Positions 30,929 through 38,783 of a stretch of DNA of 64,000 bases are shown one piece after another; position 1 is the stretch's first letter, and every line of letters starts with the position of its first letter. The notes below the pieces were generated by a model that saw only the letters and a list, made by a program, of their open reading frames with translations, had not been told where the DNA came from and searched no databases. Source of the DNA: a virus. Location: positions 1 to 64,000 of the IMG/VR virus record IMGVR_UViG_3300037826_000057; one strand, 5' to 3'. The position numbers and the translations under genes are program-made.

Positions 30929-31183
30929 TTAATACTGTATTATCGCTCCATAACATTCTTGACAAATGCGCCCATACTTTGATTGTATGGTTTGTTCAAA
31001 ATCCGTGATCTGCCTGCACATGTTACAGACCACTTTTCCGGTATAGCAGTTATTACATACTGCTACACCATTTGTATTATACATATAGCGCGGGAGCGCC
31101 CATTTCCCGCATACCTTACACTTTTTCATAATCTGCGGGTGTGTAAGGTTTGCATATTCTTCATACTTTGAGGTGTCTATCAT
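30929..31183 (-). CDS. Zinc-ribbon protein, first gene of the leftward operon
   Basis: 84 residues with four CxxC pairs: CKVC, CNNC, CNMC and CQEC, enough for two zinc sites. It is nearest the promoter at 31243. Possibly a regulator or an RNA/DNA-binding adaptor. AAGGAG site present. Confidence 0.6.
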   Translation of the reverse strand: MIDTSKYEEYANLTHPQIMKKCKVCGKWALPRYMYNTNGVAVCNNCYTGKVVCNMCRQITDFEQTIQSKYGRICQECYGAIIQY

Positions 31184-31242
31184 AAAATCACTCCTTGGTT
31201 GTTATTTATGAATTGCCGGCGCGTTTTCTTGCCGACACTCTC

Positions 31243-31271
31243 AGTATAGCGGAGCAAACTTACCGTGTCAA
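31243..31271 (-). promoter_or_regulatory. Promoter of the amidoligase operon
   Basis: Minus strand TTGACA (31271-31266), 17-base spacer, TATACT (31248-31243). The flanks CTGGTTTTCTAAACCCCC and CGGTAAGT are shared with the promoter at 34078. Confidence 0.85.
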
Positions 31272-31380
31272 GGGGGTTTAGAAAACCAGCCCAAATCCGC
31301 GGTTAAATTTTTTGGTAAACTGGTCTGGTAAATAACCATAAATTATCAACCACGATTTTTGTTTGGTCAAAAGATTGCCC

Positions 31381-31409
31381 TTGACACGGTAAATTCGGCG
31401 TGTTATAGT
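31381..31409 (+). promoter_or_regulatory. Promoter of the tRNA/small-gene region
   Basis: TTGACA, 17-base spacer starting CGGTAA and ending GTGT, then TATAGT, followed by AAAGCGTCG exactly as at 34078-34106. Confidence 0.85.
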
Positions 31410-31445
31410 CAAAGCGTCGGCGGGCAAAGCCCGAAATCCGCTTAT

Positions 31446-31523
31446 AGGCCCATAGCTCAGTCTGGTTAGAGCGTCCGGCTCATAACCGGGTGGTCACTGG
31501 TTCAAATCCAGTTGGGCCTACCA
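31446..31523 (+). tRNA. tRNA with CAU anticodon (elongator Met or Ile2)
   Basis: Acceptor AGGCCCA/TGGGCCT (7 bp), D arm GCTC/GAGC with GG in the loop, anticodon stem TCCGG/CCGGG with loop CTCATAA (anticodon CAU), T arm ACTGG/CCAGT with TTCAAAT loop. A73 and CCA are encoded. The paired first base and the anticodon stem are not initiator-like. Whether the C is modified to lysidine (reading AUA) cannot be told. Confidence 0.92.
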
Positions 31524-31543
31524 TTAACTTATAAGGAGGAAAA

Positions 31544-31960
31544 ATGCATTTTATAGCAGAGTTTATGTGTAGTAGTAGTCTTAATTACGTAACCACAATT
31601 TCAACCTCTGAAGTGGGTTGGGAATTGTTTAGCAAATTGCAAAGGGAGTTTCCTGGTTTAAAGATAAAGAATGTACAGGGAACAATACCAGCACACTTTA
31701 AGAACGAGGTTAGTTTTGAGGTTCCGTTAGAATATGTAGCCAGGTGCCATAGATTTACAAATGCAAATATGGTTAAAGTTATGGTGCGAGAAGCAGACCT
31801 GAATAAGTTTGTTGTAGTAGAGCGAGAGGTTCAGGAAGGTAAAACTTTTCCTGGTATGCAGCCTCATGTGTTTACCAAAGTTAGGTATAATCGCAGGATT
31901 GACCAGGAAAAGCTCCTGGCAGCTTGGGAAGCTGCTGGGTACAAGAATTACTTTGTATAA
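31544..31960 (+). CDS. Hypothetical protein
   Basis: 138 residues with a strong AAGGAGG site. MHFIAEFMCSSSLNYVTTIS opens with a small Ser cluster; the rest is mixed alpha/beta (VGWELFSKLQREF). Co-transcribed with the Met-type tRNA. Function unknown. Confidence 0.55.
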   Translation: MHFIAEFMCSSSLNYVTTISTSEVGWELFSKLQREFPGLKIKNVQGTIPAHFKNEVSFEVPLEYVARCHRFTNANMVKVMVREADLNKFVVVEREVQEGKTFPGMQPHVFTKVRYNRRIDQEKLLAAWEAAGYKNYFV

Positions 31961-31969
31961 GGAGGTAAA

Positions 31970-32557
31970 ATGTCCTATTGGTATTTTAATTTGAGTAAGT
32001 TCAACGTTGAATTGCCGGAGCGTTATCAAGAGGCAGGCTTCTCTATTAAGAGAGTTTCACACCACCAATGGTATAACGATACTTTCCTAATAGGGAAGAA
32101 GAATTCAGGTGTTCAAGGGTGCCTGGCTCCGTTCCCAGGCACCTGTGGTACAGGTGTTGCATTCAAGGTTAGGGGGGATAGAAATCAAATTGACGAAGTA
32201 TTGGCGGTAATTGAGTGTGTAGCGGCTCAAATGAAGTTTAGTAGTCTGATGTATTCTACTACACTTCGACCAGCATATTACGATCTTCGCAAGGTGCTTG
32301 AAGAGAGGGGGTATGTAAAAGAAGTATCCCGTCGGAACCGTAGGTATTCGCGCAAAGGTAGACCAGTAGTGTTTTATACAAAGTATGGACTTCACCCCAT
32401 ATACGGAACCACCAGAGAAGAAGAAGCGGAGTACCATCAAACGGGATATAAACAGGAATATTTAAGGATGCATTTAGAGACCGCTCTCGCAGCGGTGCAA
32501 AATGCAGATAAAGAGTTAGCAATCAGTACGTTAGAAAATTTATTAAAGGAGGTATAA
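31970..32557 (+). CDS. Hypothetical protein
   Basis: 195 residues; MSYWYFNLSKFNVELPERY, a basic middle (VSRRNRRYSRKGRPV), and a C-terminal helix of TPR-like look (ALAAVQNADKELAISTLENL). AAGGAGG site. No family recognised. Confidence 0.55.
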   Translation: MSYWYFNLSKFNVELPERYQEAGFSIKRVSHHQWYNDTFLIGKKNSGVQGCLAPFPGTCGTGVAFKVRGDRNQIDEVLAVIECVAAQMKFSSLMYSTTLRPAYYDLRKVLEERGYVKEVSRRNRRYSRKGRPVVFYTKYGLHPIYGTTREEEAEYHQTGYKQEYLRMHLETALAAVQNADKELAISTLENLLKEV

Positions 32558-32558
32558 T

Positions 32559-32978
32559 ATGTCAGTACCGTATACCGTACTAGTTGCACTGGTAATCGTA
32601 AGTAGCGTGTGGGTTGGGATCCCAGTAGTCGAAAACAACTGGGATCACGTCCAAGAGAGAAACCACACCGACGCTTACGAACTTAAGCAAGATTTCCTAA
32701 CCGGGAATCTTTCAGAGTACGAAGTATGGTACTCTTTGAAAAAGGGTACTGTATTAGTACTGGCAAGGACGGATAATGGTTTGTTCTTGGGTGTAATAGT
32801 GAGAATCTTTGAGTTCCGAAATGGTAGCCTGCGTGTACTCGATTCTGATACTGGGTATGTATGCACCGCTATGGTGCACCCGTATGGATATTGGAGGTAC
32901 ATACAGAAGCGAGATTCTTATGCACCAATGATACTGGGTTCGCCAATGTACCACCTACTGTTTAGGTGGTTTGAATAG
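32559..32978 (+). CDS. Membrane-anchored hypothetical protein
   Basis: 139 residues. The first ~25 are a hydrophobic anchor or uncleaved signal (YTVLVALVIVSSVWVGI). The rest is beta-rich (GTVLVLARTDNGLFLGVIV) and presumably faces outward. AAGGAGG overlaps the previous stop region. Confidence 0.55.
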   Translation: MSVPYTVLVALVIVSSVWVGIPVVENNWDHVQERNHTDAYELKQDFLTGNLSEYEVWYSLKKGTVLVLARTDNGLFLGVIVRIFEFRNGSLRVLDSDTGYVCTAMVHPYGYWRYIQKRDSYAPMILGSPMYHLLFRWFE

Positions 32979-32986
32979 TGTGTTGT

Positions 32987-33071
32987 GCCGGTGTGGTGGA
33001 ATCTGGTAGACACCGGGGACTTAAAATCCCCTGATCGCAAGGTCGTGAGGGTTCGACTCCCTCCACCGGCA
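32987..33071 (+). tRNA. tRNA-Leu (UAA)
   Basis: Acceptor GCCGGTG/CACCGGC, anticodon stem GGGGA/TCCCC with loop CTTAAAA (anticodon UAA), long variable arm (TGATCGCAAGGTCGT) typical of Leu, T arm GAGGG/CCCTC with TTCGACT loop. No encoded CCA. Confidence 0.92.
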
Positions 33072-33082
33072 CTTGTTTAAAA

Positions 33083-33156
33083 GCCCTGGTAGCTCAATTG
33101 GATAGAGCACCGGACTTCTAATCCGGTGGTTGCTGGTTCAAATCCAGCCCAGGGTA
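33083..33156 (+). tRNA. tRNA-Arg (UCU)
   Basis: Acceptor GCCCTGG/CCAGGGT (G-U at the first pair), D arm GCTC/GAGC, anticodon stem CCGGA/TCCGG with loop CTTCTAA (anticodon UCU, reading AGA/AGG), T arm GCTGG/CCAGC with TTCAAAT loop. AGA is frequent in the AT-rich phage genes. No encoded CCA. Confidence 0.92.
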
Positions 33157-33187
33157 TCGTAGGATTTTAATAATTAAAGGAGGTATC

Positions 33188-33493
33188 ATGGTCATATTTG
33201 GGCCTAAAAATAAAGAACAACAGGTTTTCCGAGTAGAGCGGGTTCAGCCACCGGAACCGCCAGTACCTGAGGAAGTTGAACGTGAAATAGGTGAGGGTGG
33301 GGTAGGTGAGGGTGTGGTGGGTGAGGGTAGGGCGGGTGAATTTGAACCACCTGAGCGTCAACCTGCTCAATTTGATGGTGCGCCGGAAGTGTCTCTCCGA
33401 GAACCAGACAACCTGGAAAATTGGAGAGAAATAACATTTGGTAGTTTCAATTTCTGGGTGAAAGAAGAGAATGAAGAGGTAGAAAATGAATAA
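33188..33493 (+). CDS. Pro/Gly/Glu-rich hypothetical protein
   Basis: 101 residues. A disordered centre with PPEPPVPEEVE and short repeats of G-E-G-x-V/A (GEGGVGEGVVGEGRAGE). The C-terminus is ordered and acidic. AAAGGAGG site. It overlaps the next gene by 8 bases; the pair could be a soluble tail and a membrane partner. Confidence 0.5.
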   Translation: MVIFGPKNKEQQVFRVERVQPPEPPVPEEVEREIGEGGVGEGVVGEGRAGEFEPPERQPAQFDGAPEVSLREPDNLENWREITFGSFNFWVKEENEEVENE

Positions 33494-33749
33494 AATACTG
33501 TACTTTACGATGTTATGGTTTTTGCTGGGGTTGATACCTAGTGTATCCACCGCATTACACATATATTGTCTCTTGGAATATGAAACCGTGAAAGATATTA
33601 TTACATGGGGTAGACTAATTTTCTTTTTCCTATGCCTACCTTCCAACCTAGTTGTATTATTGACAATTCTCTTATTATTCTTGGTGCAGAGAATTGGAAG
33701 AATTGTCAAAGATGTTGAAAGCTGGTTTAGCCAGCCAATTTTCAAATAA
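33486..33749 (+). CDS. Two-span membrane protein
   Basis: 87 residues with two hydrophobic segments (about residues 4-27 and 43-68: LIFFFLCLPSNLVVLLTILL) and an amphipathic basic tail. Size and topology are compatible with a holin-like or membrane-modifying protein, but it is far from the late genes, so function is left open. Confidence 0.55.
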   Translation: MNKILYFTMLWFLLGLIPSVSTALHIYCLLEYETVKDIITWGRLIFFFLCLPSNLVVLLTILLLFLVQRIGRIVKDVESWFSQPIFK

Positions 33750-33784
33750 TCTGGTAAAAGAATCGCGCAGTTACGCAAAACCCT

Positions 33785-33842
33785 CACCTCATGCAGCATG
33801 TGCTTCATGGCATGTGCATGCATGAGGTGGGAATGTTATAAT
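33785..33842 (+). promoter_or_regulatory. Long hairpin with a TATAAT box
   Basis: CACCTCATGCA and TGCATGAGGTG are perfect 11-base arms with a 23-base loop rich in CATGTGC/GCATG. TATAAT follows at 33837-33842 but no -35 match is at the right distance. It may be the stop for the previous unit or an activator-dependent promoter. The non-coding stretch 33750-34077 also contains TAACGAACC (33868) and an alternating purine-pyrimidine tract (33929-33956). Confidence 0.35.
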
Positions 33843-34077
33843 AAGGTAAAGATATTTAGAGCTTGCGTAACGAACCAAAAAATTTTTACCAGCTCTCCCA
33901 AGCCTGGTAGACTACCTTCTTTTATATAACGCGCATGCGCGCGCATGTGCATGTACAGTATAAGGTAGATTAACTACGGGGTAGGTTAATTAGAAGGTAA
34001 CTTAATCTTGGTTAATACCGAATTTCATTTAGTCACAATCAATCAACCAAGACTTTTAGCTGGTTTTTTAAACCCCC

Positions 34078-34106
34078 TTGACACGGTAAGTCTAGTGTGT
34101 TATAGT
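34078..34106 (+). promoter_or_regulatory. Promoter, middle family
   Basis: TTGACA (34078-34083), CGGTAAGT..., 17-base spacer, TATAGT (34101-34106), then AAAAGCGTCG. It shares core and flanks with the promoters at 31243 and 31381. Confidence 0.85.
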
Positions 34107-34173
34107 AAAAGCGTCGAACAAGGCAGGCCGAGAGGCTAAAAAATTATTTACCAGACCTAAAGGAGGTCACAGA

Positions 34174-34566
34174 ATGAACGTTAAACTAGTTATGAACCAA
34201 GATTCAATTAAAAGCAGCGCGGTAAAGGTAAAAACGCAGACGGTCTTCATCAATGGAGAAGAGAACGAGTTCGCGTCTTTCGTAGATACCGCGTACATCC
34301 CTCATGGGGTGTACGAGGAATTAGAGAAAGACCCTGAGGAATCAGTGGTTTTGACCTTTACCGACGAAGAGCCAGAAGACAACCTTCTTTACCAGGAGAT
34401 GGTCGAAGAGAGGGAAACCAAGAACACCCGAGTTTTGAACCACAACACCATCTATTTAGATGGTGAGGCTCTCTCAAGTCTGGCGGTTGGTATTAGAGGT
34501 ATCTATGTGCAAAAAGACTCTTTCGACAAGGCATTTGATGGTGACCTCTGGTTAGCCATTTCCTAG
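34174..34566 (+). CDS. Acidic hypothetical protein, own transcription unit
   Basis: 130 residues; strand-rich start (MNVKLVMNQDSIKSSAVKVK), acidic middle (KDPEESVVLTFTDEEPED). It lies alone between a strong promoter and a strong terminator, suggesting high expression. AAAGGAGG site. An inhibitor or DNA-mimic role is conceivable from charge but not shown. Confidence 0.55.
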   Translation: MNVKLVMNQDSIKSSAVKVKTQTVFINGEENEFASFVDTAYIPHGVYEELEKDPEESVVLTFTDEEPEDNLLYQEMVEERETKNTRVLNHNTIYLDGEALSSLAVGIRGIYVQKDSFDKAFDGDLWLAIS

Positions 34567-34569
34567 TAG

Positions 34570-34627
34570 TTTAAACCCAAACCCTGGGCACAACCGGGTA
34601 AGTTGTGCCTGGGAGTTTGGGTTTAAG
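34570..34627 (+). terminator. Strong long hairpin terminator
   Basis: TTAAACCCAAAC pairs with GTTTGGGTTTAA, with an inner GGCACAAC/GTTGTGCC stem, then CTTTT. Confidence 0.8.
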
Positions 34628-34654
34628 CTTTTAAGTATGATATGAGGAGGTAAA

Positions 34655-35095
34655 ATGGCTAGAGAACGCGGTAAGGACAACATATTCACAGAGAAAGACC
34701 TGTGTCTGGTGATTCATCGGGCGGAACGCACCGCCTACGTAGTAGGTGGGCGCGGTCAGGCAGAGAAGGTAGTAGACATGCTCGGTAAAGATGAATGTTT
34801 GAAATTCACCTGGAGAGGTGATGAACAATACTTTAAGCCACTGTTATACCGCTCCAGCCGGCGCTTATCTGCGGGTATAAGTTCGGATAACAAAATGGTT
34901 GATTCTGTGGTGATTATGTTCAACGAATCTAAATTTGACATCCGGTTTGTGAAACCGGGTGTACAAGGGGTAGAAAAGAGAATACCTACGACTGGTAAGG
35001 AGGAAGCCTTTCGCGACTTACCAACAGGTGTTTCAGTGAAGGAGTATCTTAAGAAACGATATAACGGTCAGGTAGACGCTTGGCCGGTAGAGTAG
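34655..35095 (+). CDS. Hypothetical protein
   Basis: 146 basic residues (MARERGKDNIFTEKDLCLVI ... PLLYRSSRRLSAGI). AGGAGG site. No family recognised. First of a series of similarly sized genes each with a perfect ribosome site. Confidence 0.55.
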   Translation: MARERGKDNIFTEKDLCLVIHRAERTAYVVGGRGQAEKVVDMLGKDECLKFTWRGDEQYFKPLLYRSSRRLSAGISSDNKMVDSVVIMFNESKFDIRFVKPGVQGVEKRIPTTGKEEAFRDLPTGVSVKEYLKKRYNGQVDAWPVE

Positions 35096-35104
35096 GGAGG
35101 TAGA

Positions 35105-35485
35105 ATGAACCAGGGAAAGAAGTTACGTAAAGCTTTTAAAGTATTGTATCAAGGTAACTGGATTAGAGGTTTGGATGACGGCGAGGACGTCCGGGTCTCG
35201 GTAATGACAATCATTCAAACTTCTTATTTAAGGTCTAACGCGACCCGGAACAAGAAGACCATCGCGGAGGATGTCGCTAACCTGTTATCATTTAGTTGTC
35301 GCGGTCTCTCTTTAGTGGGGGAGATAGAAGTGGAAAGTGATCTTACCCAACGCGAGAAAGGTGTTGGGTATACGGGGAAGACCTACTATGTACGGTTGCG
35401 TACCCGGGGTATGCGCAACTGGGACTTCGGTCGAGTTTTTGCGGTGAGGACACGTTCTAACCTTACGCAGATGACCTGGCTATAG
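35105..35485 (+). CDS. Basic hypothetical protein
   Basis: 126 residues, Arg/Lys-rich (MNQGKKLRKAFKVLYQGNW), with C-terminal strands KTYYVRLRTRGMRNWDFGRV. It could bind nucleic acid; not shown. Confidence 0.55.
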   Translation: MNQGKKLRKAFKVLYQGNWIRGLDDGEDVRVSVMTIIQTSYLRSNATRNKKTIAEDVANLLSFSCRGLSLVGEIEVESDLTQREKGVGYTGKTYYVRLRTRGMRNWDFGRVFAVRTRSNLTQMTWL

Positions 35486-35523
35486 TCTGGGGTAAGTTTC
35501 TCTCTTAACCAAAGGAGGTAGAA

Positions 35524-35976
35524 ATGAACGAGCAAAAATATCTGAGTGACGAAACAATTGACCGTTTGCGTAACCTGCATAATGTCAACCGTCTTGAGGT
35601 TCAAGACTGGGGAGATATTTCCCTAGTCTTGGGGTATGAAATTAAGTCTGACCAGGCTTATGTCGTTAAGATTGATGAAATTGAAGGTGTGTTCGTTTTG
35701 CTGCCTAAAACCTTCTTAGAGGAGTTCAGCCGCAATGATGAAATTGAAGTTTGCGGGTATTACCTCTGGGAGCGGTGGGGTAGTAAACGGTTTATGCTTG
35801 GGCCTAAAGAGCATATGGGTTCAATTAATAAAATAGCACGGTGTCATTCTTGGACAGTCGAACTTGACAAGCACCGTGTTCGCCACAGTACCCGTGATAT
35901 ATCTGAAATCAAGTGCGAAGTTGATACCGCACGTGAGTATGAACGTCGCATTACCGTAAGAATCGAAAAGATTTAA
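35524..35976 (+). CDS. Hypothetical protein
   Basis: 150 residues, beta-rich (ISLVLGYEIKSDQAYVVKID), AAAGGAGG site. No family recognised. Confidence 0.55.
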   Translation: MNEQKYLSDETIDRLRNLHNVNRLEVQDWGDISLVLGYEIKSDQAYVVKIDEIEGVFVLLPKTFLEEFSRNDEIEVCGYYLWERWGSKRFMLGPKEHMGSINKIARCHSWTVELDKHRVRHSTRDISEIKCEVDTAREYERRITVRIEKI

Positions 35977-35995
35977 TATTCTGACTTTAATATTC

Positions 35996-36023
35996 TAACC
36001 CCACTCTTAATCGAGTGGGGTTA
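35996..36023 (+). terminator. Hairpin adjoining a ribosome site
   Basis: TAACCCCACTC-TTAATC-GAGTGGGGTTA, a perfect 11-bp stem ending right before AAGGAGG of the next gene. No T-run, so partial termination, RNA processing or translation control are all possible. Confidence 0.5.
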
Positions 36024-36034
36024 AGGAGGTAGAA

Positions 36035-36415
36035 ATGAATGAGGTAGAACGAGCCAAGAACAAATTTCTCAAGAGGGTAAACAAATACACCGCGGGAATT
36101 TTCGAGTTTGAGAGTTCGGTCCAACTGGCGAGAGCGACAAGAACCCGGTTGGATAAAACTAGGGAAATAACGCATTATGGTGTCACATTGGAGGCTGTCA
36201 AACTTGACGGTAGTACATATGCTTACCGTTGTCTGTGTGACGGTAAACGCACCGGTTGGCAGGTTGACAATGCTCGTTGGTTGCTAGACTTTTTCACCCG
36301 GTGCATTTACAGGGTGGAAGAGGAGAGAAAAACCTTCGACATGGTAGGTTTCCGGAAGGTTCCGGAATGGGAAAATATTCTTGGGATTTCTTACCAGGAT
36401 TTGATTAGCTCTTAG
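36035..36415 (+). CDS. Basic hypothetical protein
   Basis: 126 residues (NEVERAKNKFLKRVNKYTAG ... RATRTRLDKTREITHYG). No family recognised. Confidence 0.55.
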   Translation: MNEVERAKNKFLKRVNKYTAGIFEFESSVQLARATRTRLDKTREITHYGVTLEAVKLDGSTYAYRCLCDGKRTGWQVDNARWLLDFFTRCIYRVEEERKTFDMVGFRKVPEWENILGISYQDLISS

Positions 36416-36430
36416 CAGGGAGGTATAAGG

Positions 36431-37036
36431 ATGAAGAAGGTATGCACGAAGCAGGTCTGTTACTCAGACATTTTGGAATCCCTTTACACCAAGCCGGGTT
36501 CGCCCGGTGAGGAGGTGGGGATTTACTCAGACTTTCTACCTGGAAGTTTGGGTACTCTAATCCTCGGCGAAGAAACCGAGGAAGAGTGGCTTGACCAGCA
36601 CTTTGAAAATACCGTAGCCTGGGAATTGGAGAATGCAGGTTACACCGTGGTAGGTGAAGTTAATGGAAAACCATGGGATGAATTGTTTTACGTAAACGAC
36701 CGGATTGAGGAATCTTTACAAGGGCGCGAGGTTAGAATCAGACGGGTATATGCAAGTGATGGGTTGTATACTCGTCATATTTGGGTGTTTTTGTGGGACA
36801 GTATTGCAAATCGGTGGTTAACCTCTAGACAACTCATTCAACCGGTTGGGCCTTGCTTGGAGTTTTCCACCTCTTCAGAGGTGGAAAAGTATTACGGGTA
36901 TGAAACGGATGGTTGGTGCCCCTGCAACCATTGTCGGATGAAGGAAGACCTGGTAGAATGGACAAGTAATGTATTCTACCAAATTAGTTTTACCCACATT
37001 GAATGGAGTGAAGCAGGTGAAATTAAACCATATTAA
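36431..37036 (+). CDS. Hypothetical protein
   Basis: 201 residues, the largest of this series; an acidic N-terminal part (GEETEEEWLDQHFENTVAW) and a C-terminal Cys/His group (GWCPCNHCRMKED) that may bind zinc. GGGAGG site. Function unknown. Confidence 0.55.
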   Translation: MKKVCTKQVCYSDILESLYTKPGSPGEEVGIYSDFLPGSLGTLILGEETEEEWLDQHFENTVAWELENAGYTVVGEVNGKPWDELFYVNDRIEESLQGREVRIRRVYASDGLYTRHIWVFLWDSIANRWLTSRQLIQPVGPCLEFSTSSEVEKYYGYETDGWCPCNHCRMKEDLVEWTSNVFYQISFTHIEWSEAGEIKPY

Positions 37037-37067
37037 AAATAGTTTAAGGTGAAAATAGGAGGTAAAA

Positions 37068-37418
37068 ATGAAACCAACTTTGGAAGACGTTGCTGGGGGT
37101 ATACTAATATTCTTGATTATTGGTGTACCCTGTATTATTTTTTTAGACGCTTGGATACCAAAACACGGTACTCAGGAAGTAGCGGTTCTCAAAAAGATAG
37201 TAGTACCCAAAGACAATATTGAGTTTAAGGTTGAGGTTGGTGGTGAGTTAAAAACGGTATATTCGTGGTCTCGGTCTAGGTGTGTTTACTTTTTTGAACA
37301 TAGGGGCCGGGTGCTGCGAGTAGTCGCGCCAGACCATTATATAAGAAATAGAATTACCGTAAGCTACAAAATCTCGAAAATATGGGGTGCTTACGAGTAT
37401 AGGTTGGTAATTAAATAA
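37068..37418 (+). CDS. Single-span membrane protein
   Basis: 116 residues; a transmembrane helix at about residues 9-28 (GGILIFLIIGVPCIIFLDAW) and an extracytoplasmic or cytoplasmic beta-rich domain. Last gene before a strong terminator. Confidence 0.55.
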   Translation: MKPTLEDVAGGILIFLIIGVPCIIFLDAWIPKHGTQEVAVLKKIVVPKDNIEFKVEVGGELKTVYSWSRSRCVYFFEHRGRVLRVVAPDHYIRNRITVSYKISKIWGAYEYRLVIK

Positions 37419-37438
37419 ATAGAAGCAGCAGTATCAAT

Positions 37439-37472
37439 AACTCCAGGTATAAAAGCCTGGAGTTTATTTTTT
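37439..37472 (+). terminator. Rho-independent terminator
   Basis: AACTCCAGG-TATAAAAG-CCTGGAGTT followed by TATTTTTT. A classic intrinsic terminator. Confidence 0.9.
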
Positions 37473-37479
37473 GCCGAGT

Positions 37480-38400
37480 GTAAGGTATATAACCAAAGCG
37501 TTATAACCACCAGTAATAATATTTCGGTGTTAAATTGAAAGTATCTCGGTGCTAAAATCTAAAAGTTTCGGTGCTAAAATTCTAATATCTCGGTATTAAA
37601 ATTCTGGTATCCCGGCCCCGAAAAGAGAGTAAAAACCACCTAAAAACCCACCTAATATAGTAATTAAGTTACCAATAACACAGGATAAGATGGTAGTAAG
37701 TAATAGTAAGTATAAAACAGTGGTGGTATAAAGTGGTGGTATAGAAAGGTATGCGGTATAGATAGGTGATTATGGTATAGATATAGAGTGGGGTTATGGT
37801 ATAAGATGGTGGTATAGGATGGGGGTGAAGCGGTCGGTATAGGATGGTGGTTATGGGGTATCAGGTCAACAACCTTACACATACATACCCACAAGTACAT
37901 ACCCACAAGTATGCACCAACACCCCACACCACCATACCAAACTACCTGGTAAGCACATCGCGCAGTTACACGCACACCGAGCCTAGATATTTACCATATT
38001 TATAGTTACTGTGGCACTGGTGGGTGCAACCTTCTTGCTAAAACCTCCTATAGAAACCAGATTCTCCTCTAGCGCAAACCAGATTCTCTGGTAACGCACC
38101 CCTGCGCTTACACGTGTATATACCGGTTGAATACCTACTCCACGTTAGGTGCTAGGTATAAATAAATAGGTGGAAGCGGGTTGGTACTGGGAAATTGGTA
38201 CTAAGGAGTTGGTACTGAGGAGTTGGTACTGGCCTGATAACGAAAATACGTGCGGAGACCAGTATATATCTAAACCAGTATATATGAAGACCAGTATATA
38301 TGAAGACCAGTATATATAGAGACCGTAGTGAGGCCCTACCTACAGAGTAATAACCTAATACAGACATTCTAATCAGGTATATATAATTGTGCATAGATTT
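37480..38400. repeat. Repeat-rich non-coding stretch
   Basis: About 0.9 kb without a credible gene. Families of short imperfect repeats: TCGGTGCTAAAAT (37505-37610), many GGTATAG/GGTATAAGA units (37690-37860), TTGGTACT units (38181-38230), and four ACCAGTATATAT units 16 bases apart (38258, 38274, 38290, 38306). Also GCGCAGTTACACG-like words. Long frames on the minus strand here are byproducts of repeats. Confidence 0.7.
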
Positions 38401-38573
38401 TAATTGTGCATAAGTTGGGATTTTATCTGAGTAATGAACCTACCTCTTTTGGGTAATGAACCTACCCCCTATCCTGGCGATAAGCCTTTTTATATACACG
38501 TGTGCGCATGTGCTAAACTGACGCATGATCCTGGCATGTGTGTTGCCTAACGCCAGTACACTCTCCAGTACAC

Positions 38574-38601
38574 TTGACAATGCGTCAGCATGTGCTATAA
38601 T
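38574..38601 (+). promoter_or_regulatory. Promoter
   Basis: TTGACA (38574-38579), 16-base spacer, TATAAT (38596-38601). Spacer and -35 context (CTTGACAATGC...CATGTGC) match the promoter at 39745. Preceded by TAATGAACC twice (38432, 38454) and an alternating tract (38491-38513). Confidence 0.85.
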
Positions 38602-38607
38602 AACGCT

Positions 38608-38694
38608 ATGTTAAAGAAAAGCCCACTCCGAAGCAGAAACCGGCGGTCTCTTGTCCGCCAAGTAGGAGACCGGGCCAAGATAACCGGGAGGTGA
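38608..38694 (+). CDS. Possible 28-residue leader peptide, leaderless start
   Basis: ATG lies 6 bases after TATAAT, at or beside the transcription start. The product (MLKKSPLRSRNRRSLVRQVG plus 8 residues) is extremely basic. It covers two mutually exclusive hairpins, GGCGG/CCGCC and GGTCTC/GAGACC, in the leader of the 38784 gene. It may be a regulatory leader peptide; equally it may be chance. The rest of the leader (38695-38783) holds GGGG-GAAGT-CCCC before the ribosome site. Confidence 0.3.
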   Translation: MLKKSPLRSRNRRSLVRQVGDRAKITGR

Positions 38695-38783
38695 TGATTA
38701 AAGATGCTACGTTGGTCGTAACACAATTTAGTATTCTAGGGTAAGTTGCGGGGGAAGTCCCCATTTAACAAGGAGAAACCAGA

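Noticed and set aside
33486-33749. Holin
   Set aside because: Topology alone is insufficient; it lies in the middle-gene region with no lysis gene nearby.
33167-33823. Minus-strand 218-residue frame opposite two rightward genes
   Set aside because: Antisense to well-initiated genes; product is repetitive and lacks a ribosome site.
37664-37975. Minus-strand 103-residue frame
   Set aside because: His/Tyr/Pro low-complexity product generated by GGTATA repeats; no ribosome site.
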